Shown piece after piece: positions 22,788-34,499 of a DNA stretch of 64,000 nucleotides. Position 1 is the first letter of the stretch; each line of letters opens with the position of its first letter. The notes under the pieces were generated by a model that ran no database searches, was not told where the DNA came from, and saw only the letters and a list, made by a program, of their open reading frames with translations. Origin of the DNA: Aedes albopictus (taxonomy: Eukaryota; Arthropoda; Insecta; Diptera; Culicidae); the NCBI RefSeq assembly GCF_035046485.1, contig NC_085138.1, positions 15,379,329-15,443,328 on the forward strand. Reading direction: 5' to 3'. The position numbers were made by a program, and so were the translations under genes.

Positions 22788-23194
22788 AAAAATGCTTTGT
22801 AGCAGATTGCGAAAATGTGAAGTCCATGTCAAGGGTGCTAAAGGAGCTATATGCTAAAGTTCAATTAGCTTATCACATAAAATCGCAGCATTGCAATGTT
22901 TAGGAAAATATTACTTACTAAATTCGAGTTGCAGCTTTACGTTTAGAGAAGTTCTAGATTATTCCATAACATTTTACCCTCTTATCTGGGGTATTAAGTA
23001 GAGGATTAATCAGATTTCTCAAAATTACAATGATATTAGTGTAATTAGGCAATTCAACTGCATCTGTTAGCCGTAAGTAGGTTAAGATTTTTAAAAACTA
23101 CATTGTTTGCCCTGAAATTCCAAATTACATTTGCATAACTTTGTAACACACCACTGTTCTTCAATTCAATGCGACTATCTAGGATCATTTCACT
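22788..23194 (+). repeat. Local duplication, copy B
   Basis: Same blocks as copy A with an extra stretch of about 145 bp (about 22987-23132) between TTATCT and GCATAACTTTG. The first 110 bp translate as CFVADCENVKSMSRVLKELY in one frame, and copy A is similar, so the source may once have been coding. The protein is not recognised. Confidence 0.75.
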
Positions 23195-24746
23195 TTGGAC
23201 ACTTAAGGCTTTTTACGGCATCATCAGCATCGGCAGCCATGTTATGCTATGAGCCTCAAAAGTGATAATTCTCTGTCACCAAAGCAAATATTCGTATGAA
23301 AAAGTATCATCCTATATGCTCACTCGCAGTGATTGAGATGATACTTTTTCTGCTGCGTTGCTGCAGAATTGACAGTTTTTTATCACTTCAAAAATGCGAG
23401 GCAAACAATCATTGAAAAGCAAAAAGTCAATGATTCGTTTGAAAACTTAGTGATGCAGTAAGACACCTTAAATCAACCACAAATGACCATCATGGGCAGT
23501 GCTGCCAAAATCACCCGGGATTTTTCTAGCGATTGCTCTTGAACATCGTGCCCCAAGCTTAACTCTTGCAACCCCTAGCCTAGTAACAACTCGCTCTTCG
23601 TATAATAATCAATGTGAGCCTGCAAGCGTTTGAGGAATTCCGAAACGAAGTTTGGGTACTTTGCTGGAAGGGGTTCATCCAGCGATTTTTTCCAGAAAAT
23701 CTGTAAGATGTTTCTTTAGAGATATCTCTAGGTGTTACTATAGAAGCTACATTTGAATTCTTTCTAGGATTGCTATTTCTTCAAAGATTTTTCCAGAGAA
23801 TTCTTCAGAGAATACTCCTGCGTTTTTCAGATATTCTCTAGAGCATAGTTTCCCAATTTTCGCTTCGTGACCCCCAACTGCTTACAGGCACACTTCAATT
23901 GCTCTACAAAAAGCGGAGTGACAACAGACCGGGGGGTGTGGTGCTTGCTCGTGAGAGCCAAGGATGGGAAACGATATTTTAGAGACTCCATAATTTTTCC
24001 AGGGCGTCATCCAGTGCTTTCTCTGAGTGTTGTTTTCGGTGATTTCTACAGGAATTATACAGCAACTCCATTTCAGTTTGCTGCAGGAGTTCCTGCAGGG
24101 AATGCTCCAGGTACTATGCAGGAAACGGATTTTTTAGGAAATACTCTTTGGATATCTGTAAAATAAGGTCACAAAGGGATTTCATTTAGAGCATTCCACA
24201 GGAACTCCTCTACAAAATTCACCTGGAATTTCTCTGGCGATTTTTCATGAGTTTCTGTATAATCTCTAGGGGTTCTCTCAGGAATTTCCTTCATTTAGGC
24301 GCTTTCGAGGAAAAGCTTCGAAATTGCACCCTTACTTGCTATTTTATTCCAAACGTACATAATCACTAAGAGACCATACCTAAAAAGACGTTGAATTTTT
24401 TGGCTGATTTTAGACATTCCCTTCGTAGCATATTTTCCCACATCTTATACATGGCTCATAGTAAAATCATAGACTTCTTCTCATTTATGGACTCTCTCTA
24501 ATGTCTTTTATCGTTCCTTCGAGATCGACACCAACCTAAGCCCGACAACGGAACTCACGAACCATCTGAGGTTCCAGCCTATATCTCTTACTAGTTACCA
24601 GGTAACTTAGCAGATTTTCGAAGGCGTTTACAGAATTTCACTAACTGGTGTATTTGAGCACCTCCATATTTACGCTCGAATTGCTGTTGCTATCTGTTTC
24701 TGATGGCATCGTCGATGGAGCTCAGTATTTTAAATTATCTTGTGAG

Positions 24747-25130
24747 CAGTGCTGAAACTTTCATTTCGACATCTACAGGTCATTTTGGAAGCTGAACCTG
24801 AGAATATGGTATATGAAAAACTAGTGCGGCTAGACCAGTTCTGCAAGAAAGTCGCGGAAAAACTGCTATTTTCCGAATATTTAATGTACATGTCACGGAC
24901 TAACTTTGAAAAATGCCAAATGATATTCATCGTGAATATCACTGGCGTTTTTCCAAGGTATTCCGTGACATTTACCATAAATATTCGAAAAATAATGGTT
25001 TTTCCGTGACTTTCTTGCAGAACTGGTCTAGCCGCATAAGTTTTTCATATACCATATTCTCAGGTTCAGCTTCTAAAATGAGCTGTAGGCGATTGAATTT
25101 AGATATGACGAAATGAATTTTTCAGCACAA
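24747..25130. mobile_element. hAT-like MITE
   Basis: Starts CAGTGCTGAAA and ends TTTCAGCACAA. Flanking 8-mers are CTTGTGAG (24739-24746) and CTTGTGAA (25131-25138). Inverted arms share GAAGCTGAACCTGAGAATAT and GACCAGTTCTGCAAGAAAGT over about 150 bp. Confidence 0.65.
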
Positions 25131-25155
25131 CTTGTGAACCTGTAGCTTCTGTGTG

Positions 25156-25340
25156 CCCAAGTAACACACTTGTCACAGAAGAGTAACGGCGGCACAGGTT
25201 TTTGGTGCGCAGAAGTCACTGCGACTTGCTTCTAACAAAAAAAAAAAAAAATACTAGCTCGCTAGAAGTAAGTTATAGTGACTTCTGCGCAACAAAAACC
25301 TGCGTCGCCGTTACTCTTCTGTGACAAGTGTGTTATTTGG
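25156..25340. mobile_element. CCCAAGT-ended MITE, copy 1
   Basis: Inverted arms: CCCAAGTAACACACTTGTCA with CAGAAGAGTAACGGCG at the left, the reverse complement at the right ending TGTTATTTGG. TG flanks both sides. An A run lies in the middle. Copy 2 is at 53126-53303. Confidence 0.75.
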
Positions 25341-25349
25341 TGGAGGATC

Positions 25350-25830
25350 TTTGCTGACACGCACCACGTTTTGCAAATGCATCCATAGCCTTCTTGATCC
25401 GTGCTTCTATGTCAATCTTGGTACCGTCGTCTGACGCAATCTGGCTGTCAAGATATTGAAGGATTTCGACCTTCTCCACTGCTTACCAAGCTACTGGCTA
25501 AGGTGGAGCGGTTGCCCACATTGACATCAAATGATTCGGCGTTACTGATGTTGATGATTCAACCTGCTGCAGAAAAGCCAAATGTCGCCATTGAGCTAGT
25601 AAAGCAACCAAATCTAAGTCGTTCAGATAATCCCATAGTAATGGACTGCCAAAGTGATCCTCGATGAATTACATCGTTGCCTCATACCAGCGCAGCGACT
25701 TCCCGGATTGGGTCGGACAAGCTCGGTTATGCAGGACTGTGCATGTAAAATCAACGTACTGCGCTCCGATGAGGTTGACGATTTTACTCCCGTGCGTCCG
25801 GTGCAAATTCTCAAGTCAACTTACATAGTT
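25350..25830 (-). pseudogene. Decayed retroelement-like coding relic
   Basis: The minus strand near 25345-25440 reads DDGTKIDIEARIKKAMDAFAK, resembling the region after the reverse-transcriptase core of several insect non-LTR elements (usually YLGS-I--DGG---DV-ARI-KAR-AF). The rest up to 25830 has stretches open on both strands but no clear motif. Family uncertain. Confidence 0.4.
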
Positions 25831-26036
25831 TTACTGAAGGAGGAAAAAGTTGGCGAAGCACAGACTATCATGATAACAACGAACTCAATGGGCCTGAACT
25901 TGTGGAAAACTGAATGAATACCTAGAAAGGAAATTTTAGGTACTAGGAAGTGATGAATCCTTTTTACGAATCTGTGGTACACGTCCTTAATGGGAACAAT
26001 TCATTGGGCAATTTACAATGAAACTAAGTGATCATT

Positions 26037-26471
26037 TTTGGGTCGGGGCCCGTGGCGTAGTTGGTCACACGTTCGCTTCATATGCGGATGGTCATGGGTT
26101 TGATTCCCAGCCCCGGCACTTGCAATTTTTCGTCAGCTGCTCTTCACCGAGAGCGGCTGACACTGACCCTCTTCTGAGCCCCATGGCTCAAACGGACCCG
26201 GATACCTGGAAATCGGCGAACTGCTACTCATAATGGACCCCCAATCGGACTGGAAAGGAACAACGACCATCCATCATCCTTGTGCTCATCATTCTACCAT
26301 GTAGTAGAAAAGTGAAAGCAGCAGAAAGGCAGCCAGTTTAATAAAGTAAAAATAGAATATATCTAGGCGCTGTACAATACTGTAGGTGCAGCTGTCAATT
26401 GAAGTCGCTCACGTAGTGCCCTAGTGGACAATAGAGCTGTAAATTAGGTTAAGTGATTAAGAATAAAAAAA
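26037..26471 (+). mobile_element. Full-length tRNA-headed SINE (GGGGCCCGTGGCG family)
   Basis: The head runs from GGGGCCCGTGGCGTAGTTGG, with a B box in GGTTTGATTCCCAGCCCC. The body includes GAGAGCGGCTGACACTGACC and GTGCCCTAGTGGACAATAGA and ends in an A run. Perfect 12-bp duplications AAGTGATCATTT lie at 26025-26036 and 26472-26483. Confidence 0.9.
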
Positions 26472-26861
26472 AAGTGATCATTTAGTTTTTCATTGAATAT
26501 ACATCGAAGAATCATAACATCGAACACCTCATGACTTTATAGAAAACAGAGTAGTTCCTGAAGGAACTTTACTAAATCAGACTTTCTATGACAGTAAACC
26601 GATTCAACGCATGTGGAAAATGATATTGGCTCGAATCCGAATAGCAATACGGTTGAACATACAGGGGACTGATCGTGAGTATAGGTAGGTATTGTACTTC
26701 GGGGTTTAAGATGGAGTTAAAGAGGTGTTCAGCTTCAGGGGAGCATAAAGGGCGTCCCAGGGGCGTATTAGATGGGTTCCAGGGGCAATGGGAGGGCTCT
26801 GAGTGTTTAATGTGCATCTCAGGAGCATTCCGAAGAAATTTAAGGGGCTTTTGGTGGGCTT

Positions 26862-27085
26862 CGTGGCCGTGCGGTTAGCGGCGTCAGTCGTCTAGGTGTT
26901 TCGTAAGCCTCGGAGTACGGGTTCGATTCCCGCTCCAGTCGGGGGAAACTTTTCGTCGAACGGAAAATTCTCCATTGGGCCACTGGGTGTTATGTGTGTT
27001 GTCCGTTGTCTTGTGTATGTAATGTTCAGTCTGTGCAGCCTCTGGCTGAAGACGGTGTAGTGTCTTTTTTTTTTTTTTTTGAAAG
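26862..27085 (+). mobile_element. tRNA-derived SINE (fourth family)
   Basis: GTGGCCGTGCGGTTAGCGGC (A-box region), GGGTTCGATTCCCGCTCC (B box), a body with GTGTTATGTGTGTTGTCC, and a T run of about 19 at the end. No TSD identified. The T-rich end means either an unusual tail or a Pol III terminator-like stretch. Confidence 0.6.
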
Positions 27086-27239
27086 GATGAGGGACAAGTT
27101 TCAGGGGATTTCATAGGCTTCCAAGGGGTATAAGTTGGAGTATATATTTGTTTTAGGGGATAAAGCCCATCCAATTAGTTTAACAGCAGTTTCAGATTGA
27201 TTCAGCTTTCTCCAAAGTAGCACCTGAAATCTTTCTGCA

Positions 27240-27830
27240 TATTCCTGAGTACCCCATGATACGTTCTAAAACCCTTAGAAACGGCCTTAAAGCTTTCCAA
27301 AACGTTCCGCAACATCCCTGAAATGCACTGAAACTCGCGAACCCTTCGGAGACTCTTGAGATTCTCTGAAAATCATTGACTCACTCTCAAACACCTTACG
27401 TGAACCCCTCGAACTCCTTAAATAAGCTCCTCCTGATACCCTTGGAACGCTACTAAAAAAAACCTTCTGAAACGTACCGTAAACCGGGGTCAAATTGATC
27501 TTCGGGTCGAAATTGATCAGACGTTTTTTCATAAGATTAAGCTTATTTTAAATTGTTTCCTTGCAAGAATCGTGATGTTGGAATCCTATAATATACGATA
27601 TTTATAAGGAAATTGTTTAAAGTACGCTTTATCTAGCGGAAAAACGTCTGATCAATTTCAACCCGAAGATCAATTTGACCCCGGTTTACGGTACCTCAAT
27701 ACTTCTGAGACCTCTAGAACGCTCGTTGAATCCTCCTGAATGCTCTTAAGTACCCTGAACGCCTCTGAAATTCCAGTAAACGTCCCTGATACGTCCTCTG
27801 AGACCTCCTATGATGTTCTGAAATGTTAGA
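27240..27830. repeat. Degenerate CTGAAAC minisatellite split by a MITE
   Basis: Units of 10-12 bp such as CTGAAATGCACTGAAACTCG and CTCTGAAATTCC flank the MITE at 27477-27691. Related DNA lies at 4090-4500 and 29995-30080, and an inverted-orientation version at about 26690-26860. Confidence 0.5.
27477..27691. mobile_element. TA-flanked MITE (CCGTAAACCGGGGTCAAATT ends)
   Basis: Inverted ends CCGTAAACCGGGGTCAAATT and AATTTGACCCCGGTTTACGG, with arms continuing through GATCAGACGTTTTT. TA on both sides. 215 bp, no coding capacity. Confidence 0.85.
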
Positions 27831-28086
27831 TTTAGTACAACTCTAAACTAAATCTCTTAAATTCAGGTTTCATTGCAGTACCGCATATTGAGCAAATGCC
27901 AACATATGTTAGATTATATGGCAATTCCATTTGTCATTTTTCAAAGCTTTGGGTTTTGGTCGGTATTCGCGACAGTTGGGTTTTTAAATTGTGAAAAATG
28001 TATTGTTTTTTATTGGATTTTATACAAAAAAGCTCTTTTTTTTGAGCCACTATGATTTTTTTTGACGTTTTTAGAACTTTATTTTG

Positions 28087-28313
28087 GTAGGGAATCGCGC
28101 CACTTGGGCGGAGCTTCTATATTCGTCTGTTTTCCACTATAACTCAGTCAAATTTTAACCAATTGACACAACTTTTGGAATGTGATGAGATAGGTATAGT
28201 ATCTACCCGTGTACAACATTTCAAGTCAGTTGGTTCAAAATTGACTGAGCTATAGTGGAAAACAGACGAATATAGAAGCCACCGCCCAAGTAGCGCGATA
28301 CCCTACCTAAAAT
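28087..28313. mobile_element. Inverted-repeat MITE (GGTAGGGAATCGCGC ends)
   Basis: Arms: CTTGGGCGG, TATATTCGTCTGTTTTCCAC, CTCAGTCAA at the left with the reverse complement at the right, ending GCGCGATACCCTACC. TSD not resolved because flanks are AT-rich and partly symmetrical. Confidence 0.7.
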
Positions 28314-28420
28314 AAATTTCAAAGAGATTTTTTTGAAATTTTTTGACAGCTGGGCAATTGCTTGACAGCTCCGCCCAGTATGTACAATATGCGACGAGGG
28401 CTGATTCGGCAAATCGCTCC

Positions 28421-29269
28421 CAGGGATGGGATCATTCATTTGCAAAGAGTTACATTCACTTGCTACTATCTCAGTTCAGAAGCATGCTGTCAAAAAACAA
28501 TGTTTGGATGAATTTAACCTTGTAGTTTATCTGAAAGTTTGCCGAATAACATTAGTGTCGCACACGCATACCGAAGTCGTGAGCGAGCTGTGAAGGTAAC
28601 TCTCCACGCCGTGAATGAAAATTATATTCACGCCGTGGAGAGTTGCGTTTGCTGCCTTCTGTAGCCTTCAATATTGATGCTACGATAGTACATTTTTTTT
28701 TTATTCTTCAATCACTTAACCTAATTTACAGCTCTATTGCCCACTAGGGCACTGCGAGAGCGATTCCAATTGGAAGCTGTACATACACTTTGTACAGCGC
28801 CTAAATTCTTTTCTAATTGTACTATATCGAACTGGTTGCCGTTGCGCTGCCTTCACTTTCTGCCCTATCATGGTAGAATGATGAGCACGAGGATGTTGAT
28901 GTGTGGCTGTTGGTTGTTCCTGTTTGCAGTCCGATTGGAGGTCCATTATGGGTTGCCGTTCACCGATGTCCAAATATCCGGGTTCATTTGAGCCATGGGC
29001 TCAGAAGTAAGTCAGTGTCAGCTGCTCTCAGGGGGAAAGAGCAACTGACGAAAGTACCGGGGCTGGGATCGAACCCATGGCCATCTGCTTATGAAGCAAA
29101 CGTGTAGCCACTACGCCACGGGCTTCGGCGACGCTAGTACATTGTGCTACAAAATTTCAGGTAAACAAAAATGAAAAAGTGTTCCATACATTGATTTTTA
29201 CTACGATGTTTCTGAAAGGAGTTAACAGCAAACGAATGTAAGTGATTGCAAATGAATGATCCCATCCCT
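28421..29269. mobile_element. hAT-like MITE, interrupted by a SINE
   Basis: Starts CAGGGATGGGATCATTCATT and ends AATGAATGATCCCATCCCT. Flanks ATCGCTCC and ATCGCTTCC look like an 8-bp duplication with one inserted base. The interior shares ATTTGCAAAG, TATCTCAGTTCAGAAGCATG, GAAAGTTTGCCGAATAACAT and CGTGAGCGAGCTGT with the element at 43350-43752. The minus-strand SINE at 28695-29134 separates the arms. Confidence 0.75.
28695..29134 (-). mobile_element. tRNA-headed SINE (GGGGCCCGTGGCG family), minus strand
   Basis: On the minus strand: head with CGTGGCGTAGTGGCTACACG and a B box in GGTTCGATCCCAGCCCCGG, the usual body, and an A-rich tail at 28695-28705. Duplications TAGTACATT lie at 28686-28694 and 29135-29143. 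Confidence 0.85.
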
Positions 29270-29279
29270 ATCGCTTCCA

Positions 29280-30180
29280 TACAAACTTCAAATTGATATT
29301 TAAAGAGGTTCCCGGGCACCAAATTCATAAAAATTTGGATTTCGACTCAGTTTGGCATGCCGATTTAAAATATGGAAGTATCTCAACACCGCTAAAGAAT
29401 TATTCCTCAGACTAGGAGTTTGCGCATTTGATGAAGTTTTGGACCGTGTTATAAAAATGCTGTTGTCGTCAGTGTCGAATAAATGACCATTCACTCACGA
29501 GCTGCATTTTAACTAAACACCTAATACTACTTATGAAGCAGGCTGATAAAAGCGAATTTATTCATACGCCTATGCGAATTAAACTGGATAAATATGATAA
29601 AATACCAAGTGAAGTTATATAATCATCGAAACAAATAATAATGCGAATTTATTTCACACTTTGTTATGTTTTTGTAAGTTTACTCGCTTGCTTATGCAAA
29701 AAGTTCATCGCAATAACACGTTAAAATACCGTTTATTGCGAGTTATGCCTTTTATAAGTTGATTTGCTTCCTTATAGGACTTTAGTTTCAAATAATAAGT
29801 TCAAATTCAGTAACATCACATGCAATGAAAACTGTCCCTGCTCCGTACATATATACGAGAATAGTACTTCATACGCTGCAATGCATTCATCCTTATGCAA
29901 CTCCTGATTATCTGGGTCGGCAAATTATATGTAAACTGTAATCATCCGCCTAAAGCTACAACTAGTAAAAGTTTAAACATAAGCCAATGGACATTTAAAA
30001 ACATCCCTGAAAACTCCCCGGAATCTTTTGAAACCTCTGAAATAACTCTGAAACTTCAGTATCTTCCTTAAAAATCATAAATTAAAACTTTACAAAATAA
30101 ACCAGCATAAAAGAGGGTTTAGAATAATAATATTTAGCATTTTTTTCCACATGTGGTTTATGAATATTAACTTTTCAAAA
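29280..30180. other. Unassigned AT-rich intronic DNA
   Basis: No gene or element recognised, apart from a few CTGAAAC-type units at 29995-30080. Confidence 0.5.
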
Positions 30181-30189
30181 ATCAATTCA

Positions 30190-30574
30190 GCACAAAAACT
30201 TCAAAAGAGCGTAGCTGTCTTTGGATACATCAGCTGCTTCTTTCAATGTTGTGGATCGCATTTTATATTTAACACGTAATTCATACAACATTCCTGGACA
30301 GTGAGATTGTTCCTCTTTTGCTTGCTGCATGACAGCAATGAAATAAGATCTGCAAATGTGAAAAATGGTCTTCGCCCTTTTAAAATGTTGAGACCGTATT
30401 GGTAGTGCGATCTACGGAGGCCTGATCTAGCGTAAAGTTACCAGAAGAAACATTCCTTGATTTTTTCAAGGACCACCGGGTGGCTTCTGGTTCTGGCGTT
30501 TTTCTTTTTTTTTTTGAAAAGTTTATTTTAAAAGAAATTTCATTTCCCAGTAAATTTATTCTATAGCAAAACAT
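30190..30574 (-). pseudogene. Unrecognised coding-like relic with one frameshift
   Basis: The minus strand is open at 30380-30574 (starts MFCYRINLLG, contains TRWSLKKSRNVSSGNFTLDQ, ends NTVSTF then stop). A second frame starts exactly where the first stops and reads KRAKTIFHICRSYFIAVMQQ, then CPGMLYELRVKYKMRSTTLK and AADVSKDSYALLKFLC before a stop near 30190. The switch falls in a T/A run, so one indel would join them. Composition looks coding, but the family is not recognised. It could be a transposase relic or an old gene copy. Confidence 0.35.
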
Positions 30575-30599
30575 GATTTACTAACTAATTGACACCTTT

Positions 30600-33280
30600 G
30601 TTATAAGTAGCGTCGTAACATTACGGTTTTCTCTCCCTCTTGCTGAATCACTACGTAATTTATGTACGGATACTCGATGCGGAAGCTAGAGATTCGTAAC
30701 TAAACGAAAGTTTATCTGTGTTACTAACATGGTTTTGTGGGTAATTACTGATGACATTCTGACAGAAAATTAAACTCATTACAAGTTACAACCCCCCAAC
30801 AAAACTGCCAAAATGTCTGGATCACAAAGGATCATCGCAAAAACGTGCCACTGTTGATGAAAACGGGGTTTTCTCCGCTTTACCACATCTTTCACCAAAG
30901 TGTCGCATTAAAATGGTGATTTTTTTCTCTCAAGGACGACCTTCTTAAATTAATGCTTTTCGCGGTATTTTCGGGCAAATTGGAATGAGATTATCAGGAT
31001 GATTGCGTGGAATTTCGTGCCATAGCCGGTATTAATTAAAGTCGTTTTAATGATTTATCACTGAAAGGTGGTCTGGAAAATTCCTATAAGTGGTTGGTCT
31101 TTCCGGAATGTTAATCATTCTGGTATGTTTTGACCATTATGGAAAATTGTGTATCGCGTCATGTCGTCTCAGCTTACTTGCGATTAAGTTTATGTTGAGA
31201 AATCAGTTACAAATAATACGACTAATTGAAATAAGTACAAGATTTGTGAGTAGCTGTTTTCTACTTCTATTTTGTTGCTATTAGTTCTTCGTATATTTTT
31301 AAACACAAGAAACACATGGGCAAGAAAATCCCATCGAACAGCTGTGCATTGTGTAAGCTTTCTTTATTCTAACGATTTAATCAGGATTATTCCCCAATGG
31401 GAACTATTCAAGCACTCTGCAAGAAACTTTGAAAAACTTGCACAATTATTTCAACTATTTCAACTTGTCCTTCAGTGGTGTCATTTCCTCTCGACTGTAA
31501 TGTGATGGGCAGTCGAGCATTAGAAAGTTGCACTATTAGACACTTTTCAAACAAGCACTTCCCCCCTTCAAAATCAGATCCCGACCCAGATGTATTGCCC
31601 CAGAAGTGTAAGCACAACACAAAACCAAAATCGAAAACTTGTGCTTCAGCTGGGAGTGAGTGGGATACTACACTGACTGGCTGCTGTTCGTGGTGGTACT
31701 TTTGGTCCGAACTCTTGACAGCCATGTAAACGAGCATAAATTGAAGAACCCTGTTGTCAGGAAAAGTTTCATCCCCGTTTCTCGGCCGGCGCACGGGAAG
31801 GACCCAACCTCTCTGCTGCACTGACTGTGTCGTCTGATGGCAATCATCTCCTAAGGTGCAAAGAAAGACCCACGCCAGGACAGGACCTGCTTTGTGTTTG
31901 CTTAGCCTTTAGAACAAACGACCACTTTCCTCGCTTTGGCACGCATTTGACACATTCCACGCACTTCTACGCCAAGGGTGTGAAATTTCAGAGTGATTGT
32001 TTTGTCCCAAGCTTTCTAGCATATGAAAAAGGGTAGATTCAATCTTAGGAAAACCATTTGTTTTACTTAAAATTTGACTGGTAACGTATTTAAATAGTTA
32101 GGTGAAGTAATAGCATTTTATGTAAGAAAAATGACATATTTCATTGATAAGTTTCATTTCTGCTAGCATATGCAAGTTTAAAAACATTATACCTATTTTT
32201 TGTAAATGTAGTATAATAATGTATATTTTATACACCCAAAGGCAACTTTTCATAAAAATGGGTTTAGATATGTTTTAAGCACTTTTTGCAATATCCGCAA
32301 TTTAATGGTGTCCCGTTACGAAAATAGCACATTTGTTGTAATAACTAATTTATTACGAACTTTAGAAAAATGATTTTTAGGATTCTCTTAGTACTCGTGG
32401 AGACCTTTCTTCCAACATGTGGGTTATCTTGATCGACGCTTTATCTTAGGCGTTACAATGGGTACGTAGACACGGTGTCCCGTTACGAAAATTTTAAATA
32501 CATTTATAAGTGGATAAATAAGTTTGGTTTGATCAAATATTTAACCAAAAAACAGTAGCCATGATGAAATGATATTGTAGGTGGTATATATTTACATTAT
32601 CCTTCTTGGTGTAACGGCCCTACTGGAACAAAGCCCGCTTCTCAGCTCTACGAAAACTAAGTAAAGAAATGGCAGGTATTCTGATGGAACAGTATAACAA
32701 GTGATATTTTATTAAGTTTTGTTGTGACAGCATACTCTTTGAATGCTATAACCTTTTCAACATGTCCTATGAAATACCACCATGATGTATAAAAAGGTTT
32801 AAAATCCCGAAGTGATGGTTGGCATTCCTTTTTTACCCCATTAATCACCGTATAATTTACTTTTATGACGACAAACATATTTTGAAGCTTATATTCTTAT
32901 TGAAATTAAAAAAAAAATGTAAAATGCAACACGAAAATGGCATTGCATTACTTTTTGTGCCTACATAAAATTAGTAATCATTGATTAAATGTCTAGCGAC
33001 CTCCCTCTTGTCGTTTTGGTTGTCAACCTTTTTTTCTTCTCGAAATCCGTTTGTTTATATTGTTACTGGTTGTCGTTAGCTAAATATCAACGGAAAGCCC
33101 CCAGAATCCCATCGCTTCCAAAATAAAACATTGTTTTCCCTAACCTCGACCAAACCGCGAGTTTAATGGTTCCCCAAAACTAACATAGTATAAAAGAAAA
33201 ATCCCCTTTAAAATGTAAAATTTATTTCAAATAATATTGGTTCCTTTATTCCCAAGGCGTATGAGCTTTCAAATAAAGGA
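30600..33280. other. Unassigned intronic DNA
   Basis: No gene recognised. Two copies of the motif GGTGTCCCGTTACGAAAA occur near 32310 and 32475. Overlapping opposite-strand open frames around 31408-31821 and 31475-31729 show no domain. Confidence 0.5.
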
Positions 33281-33409
33281 TTAAAGCAACATGCAACATA
33301 TGGTTGAAAAGACTGTGTTGGAAAAATGTACTATAGATATCATTAAATCTTCTTCGGATCATTATAATGTAGAATGTGGAAAAACGGCGAAGATACGTCG
33401 CACAACTAT

Positions 33410-34330
33410 AGTTTTGGAGATACAATTAAACTTTACGTACCCGACCTCCGATAACTCATTTTCAAAATACTGGCATTTCGTCAATTTTCATCCGATTTTT
33501 TTTAAGTCGCTCTCGATCGATAATAAATTGGTGCTTATTTATTACACTCAAGTGGCCATGTTTTATCCGGAATTATTTCGGAGATATTCCGGGTTGTATT
33601 GGGATCAGGGGGTGGGGAAGGGATCTGTTTTGCCAAATGGCTAAAAGTGATTATTTCGTGTGTGTTATTGTGTTTTAGAGGCCCCCTCGGAACCTGCTCC
33701 AGGTGTTACGGAGCGGCCATATTAGTTGATACATACTTAAGCCATTTTTTCTATCCCATTCTTTCGAAATCATGAAGATTGACACGTCGCTCAGCATGTT
33801 TTGGTTGCCAACTAGAAATGTCCCCGATGACATCCCTGTGGAACCTGTGCTATATGTTCCGGGGTGGCCAAATTAGTTGATACATATTTCAGTCTATCGT
33901 TTCTGACTCAGTCATTCGAAATCATGGAGATTGATATGTCGCACGACATGTTTAGGTTGAAAACCAGAAGTGTCCCCAATGAGGCCCCGCGGAACCTGTC
34001 ACGGGGATTCAGATGGGCCAACTTATTCCAATCTGGTTACAGCAGCTGTGTTTCACTATTCGCAACAAAAATTTCGCTGAAAATCGATGGTTCAAACACA
34101 ACAACACTCGAAATAATCACTCTTAGCGATTTTGATAACCCCCTGACCCCTGCACAATCCGGAATATCGCCGGAATGGTTTCGAATATTGCACGGCCACT
34201 TGAGTATAATAAACTCGCACCAATTTATGATCAATTGAGGGCGACTTCAAAAAAGTCGGATGAAAATTGACGAAATGCCAGCATTTTGAAAATGAGTTGT
34301 CTGGAATCGGGTACTTGAAGGTTAAATAAA
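33410..34330. repeat. Foldback structure with internal tandem pair
   Basis: The left arm (CATTTTCAAAATACTGGCAT, TTCGTCAATTTTCATCCGA, ACTCAAGTGGCCAT, CGGAATTATTTCGGAGATAT) is matched in reverse at 34,120-34,330. Between the arms, two units of about 150 bp (near 33715 and 33865) share TTAGTTGATACATA, TTCGAAATCATG and AGAAGTGTCCCC-like sequence. The open frames 33291-33644 and 34092-34469 are mirror images of the same arm. Confidence 0.65.
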
Positions 34331-34499
34331 CCTCGAAACAGGTTCCACAAGGCCCATTCCGATGGCCACCATAGGGCCAGCGCGGGTTTGAAGGCCTATT
34401 TGTGTCCTGTCGGACAGCTACCATCTGTCTGAAAAATATTGCCGAAGACACCATCATTCTATCTTGCAAAGCATTTGATCTACAAACTAGATGTCTTTA

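Larger units (their letters stand above)
21550..24300 (+). repeat. Scattered diverged 12-bp repeat blocks
   Basis: Patches at 21590-21900, 22500-22780, 23650-23840 and 24000-24290 show ATTCCTCC/AGGAATTT-like units much more diverged than the main arrays. Small open frames here (for example 21550-21780) are repeat translations. Confidence 0.5.

Noticed and set aside
22682..22903. Open frame ending in LKELYAKVQLAYHIK as a real gene
   Set aside because: The first part is diverged 12-bp repeat and the second part is within the duplicated segment, whose other copy has a stop.
33291..34469. Frames at 33291-33644 (plus) and 34092-34469 (minus) with a shared NSFSKYWHFVNFHP-like peptide
   Set aside because: They are inverted arms of the same foldback.
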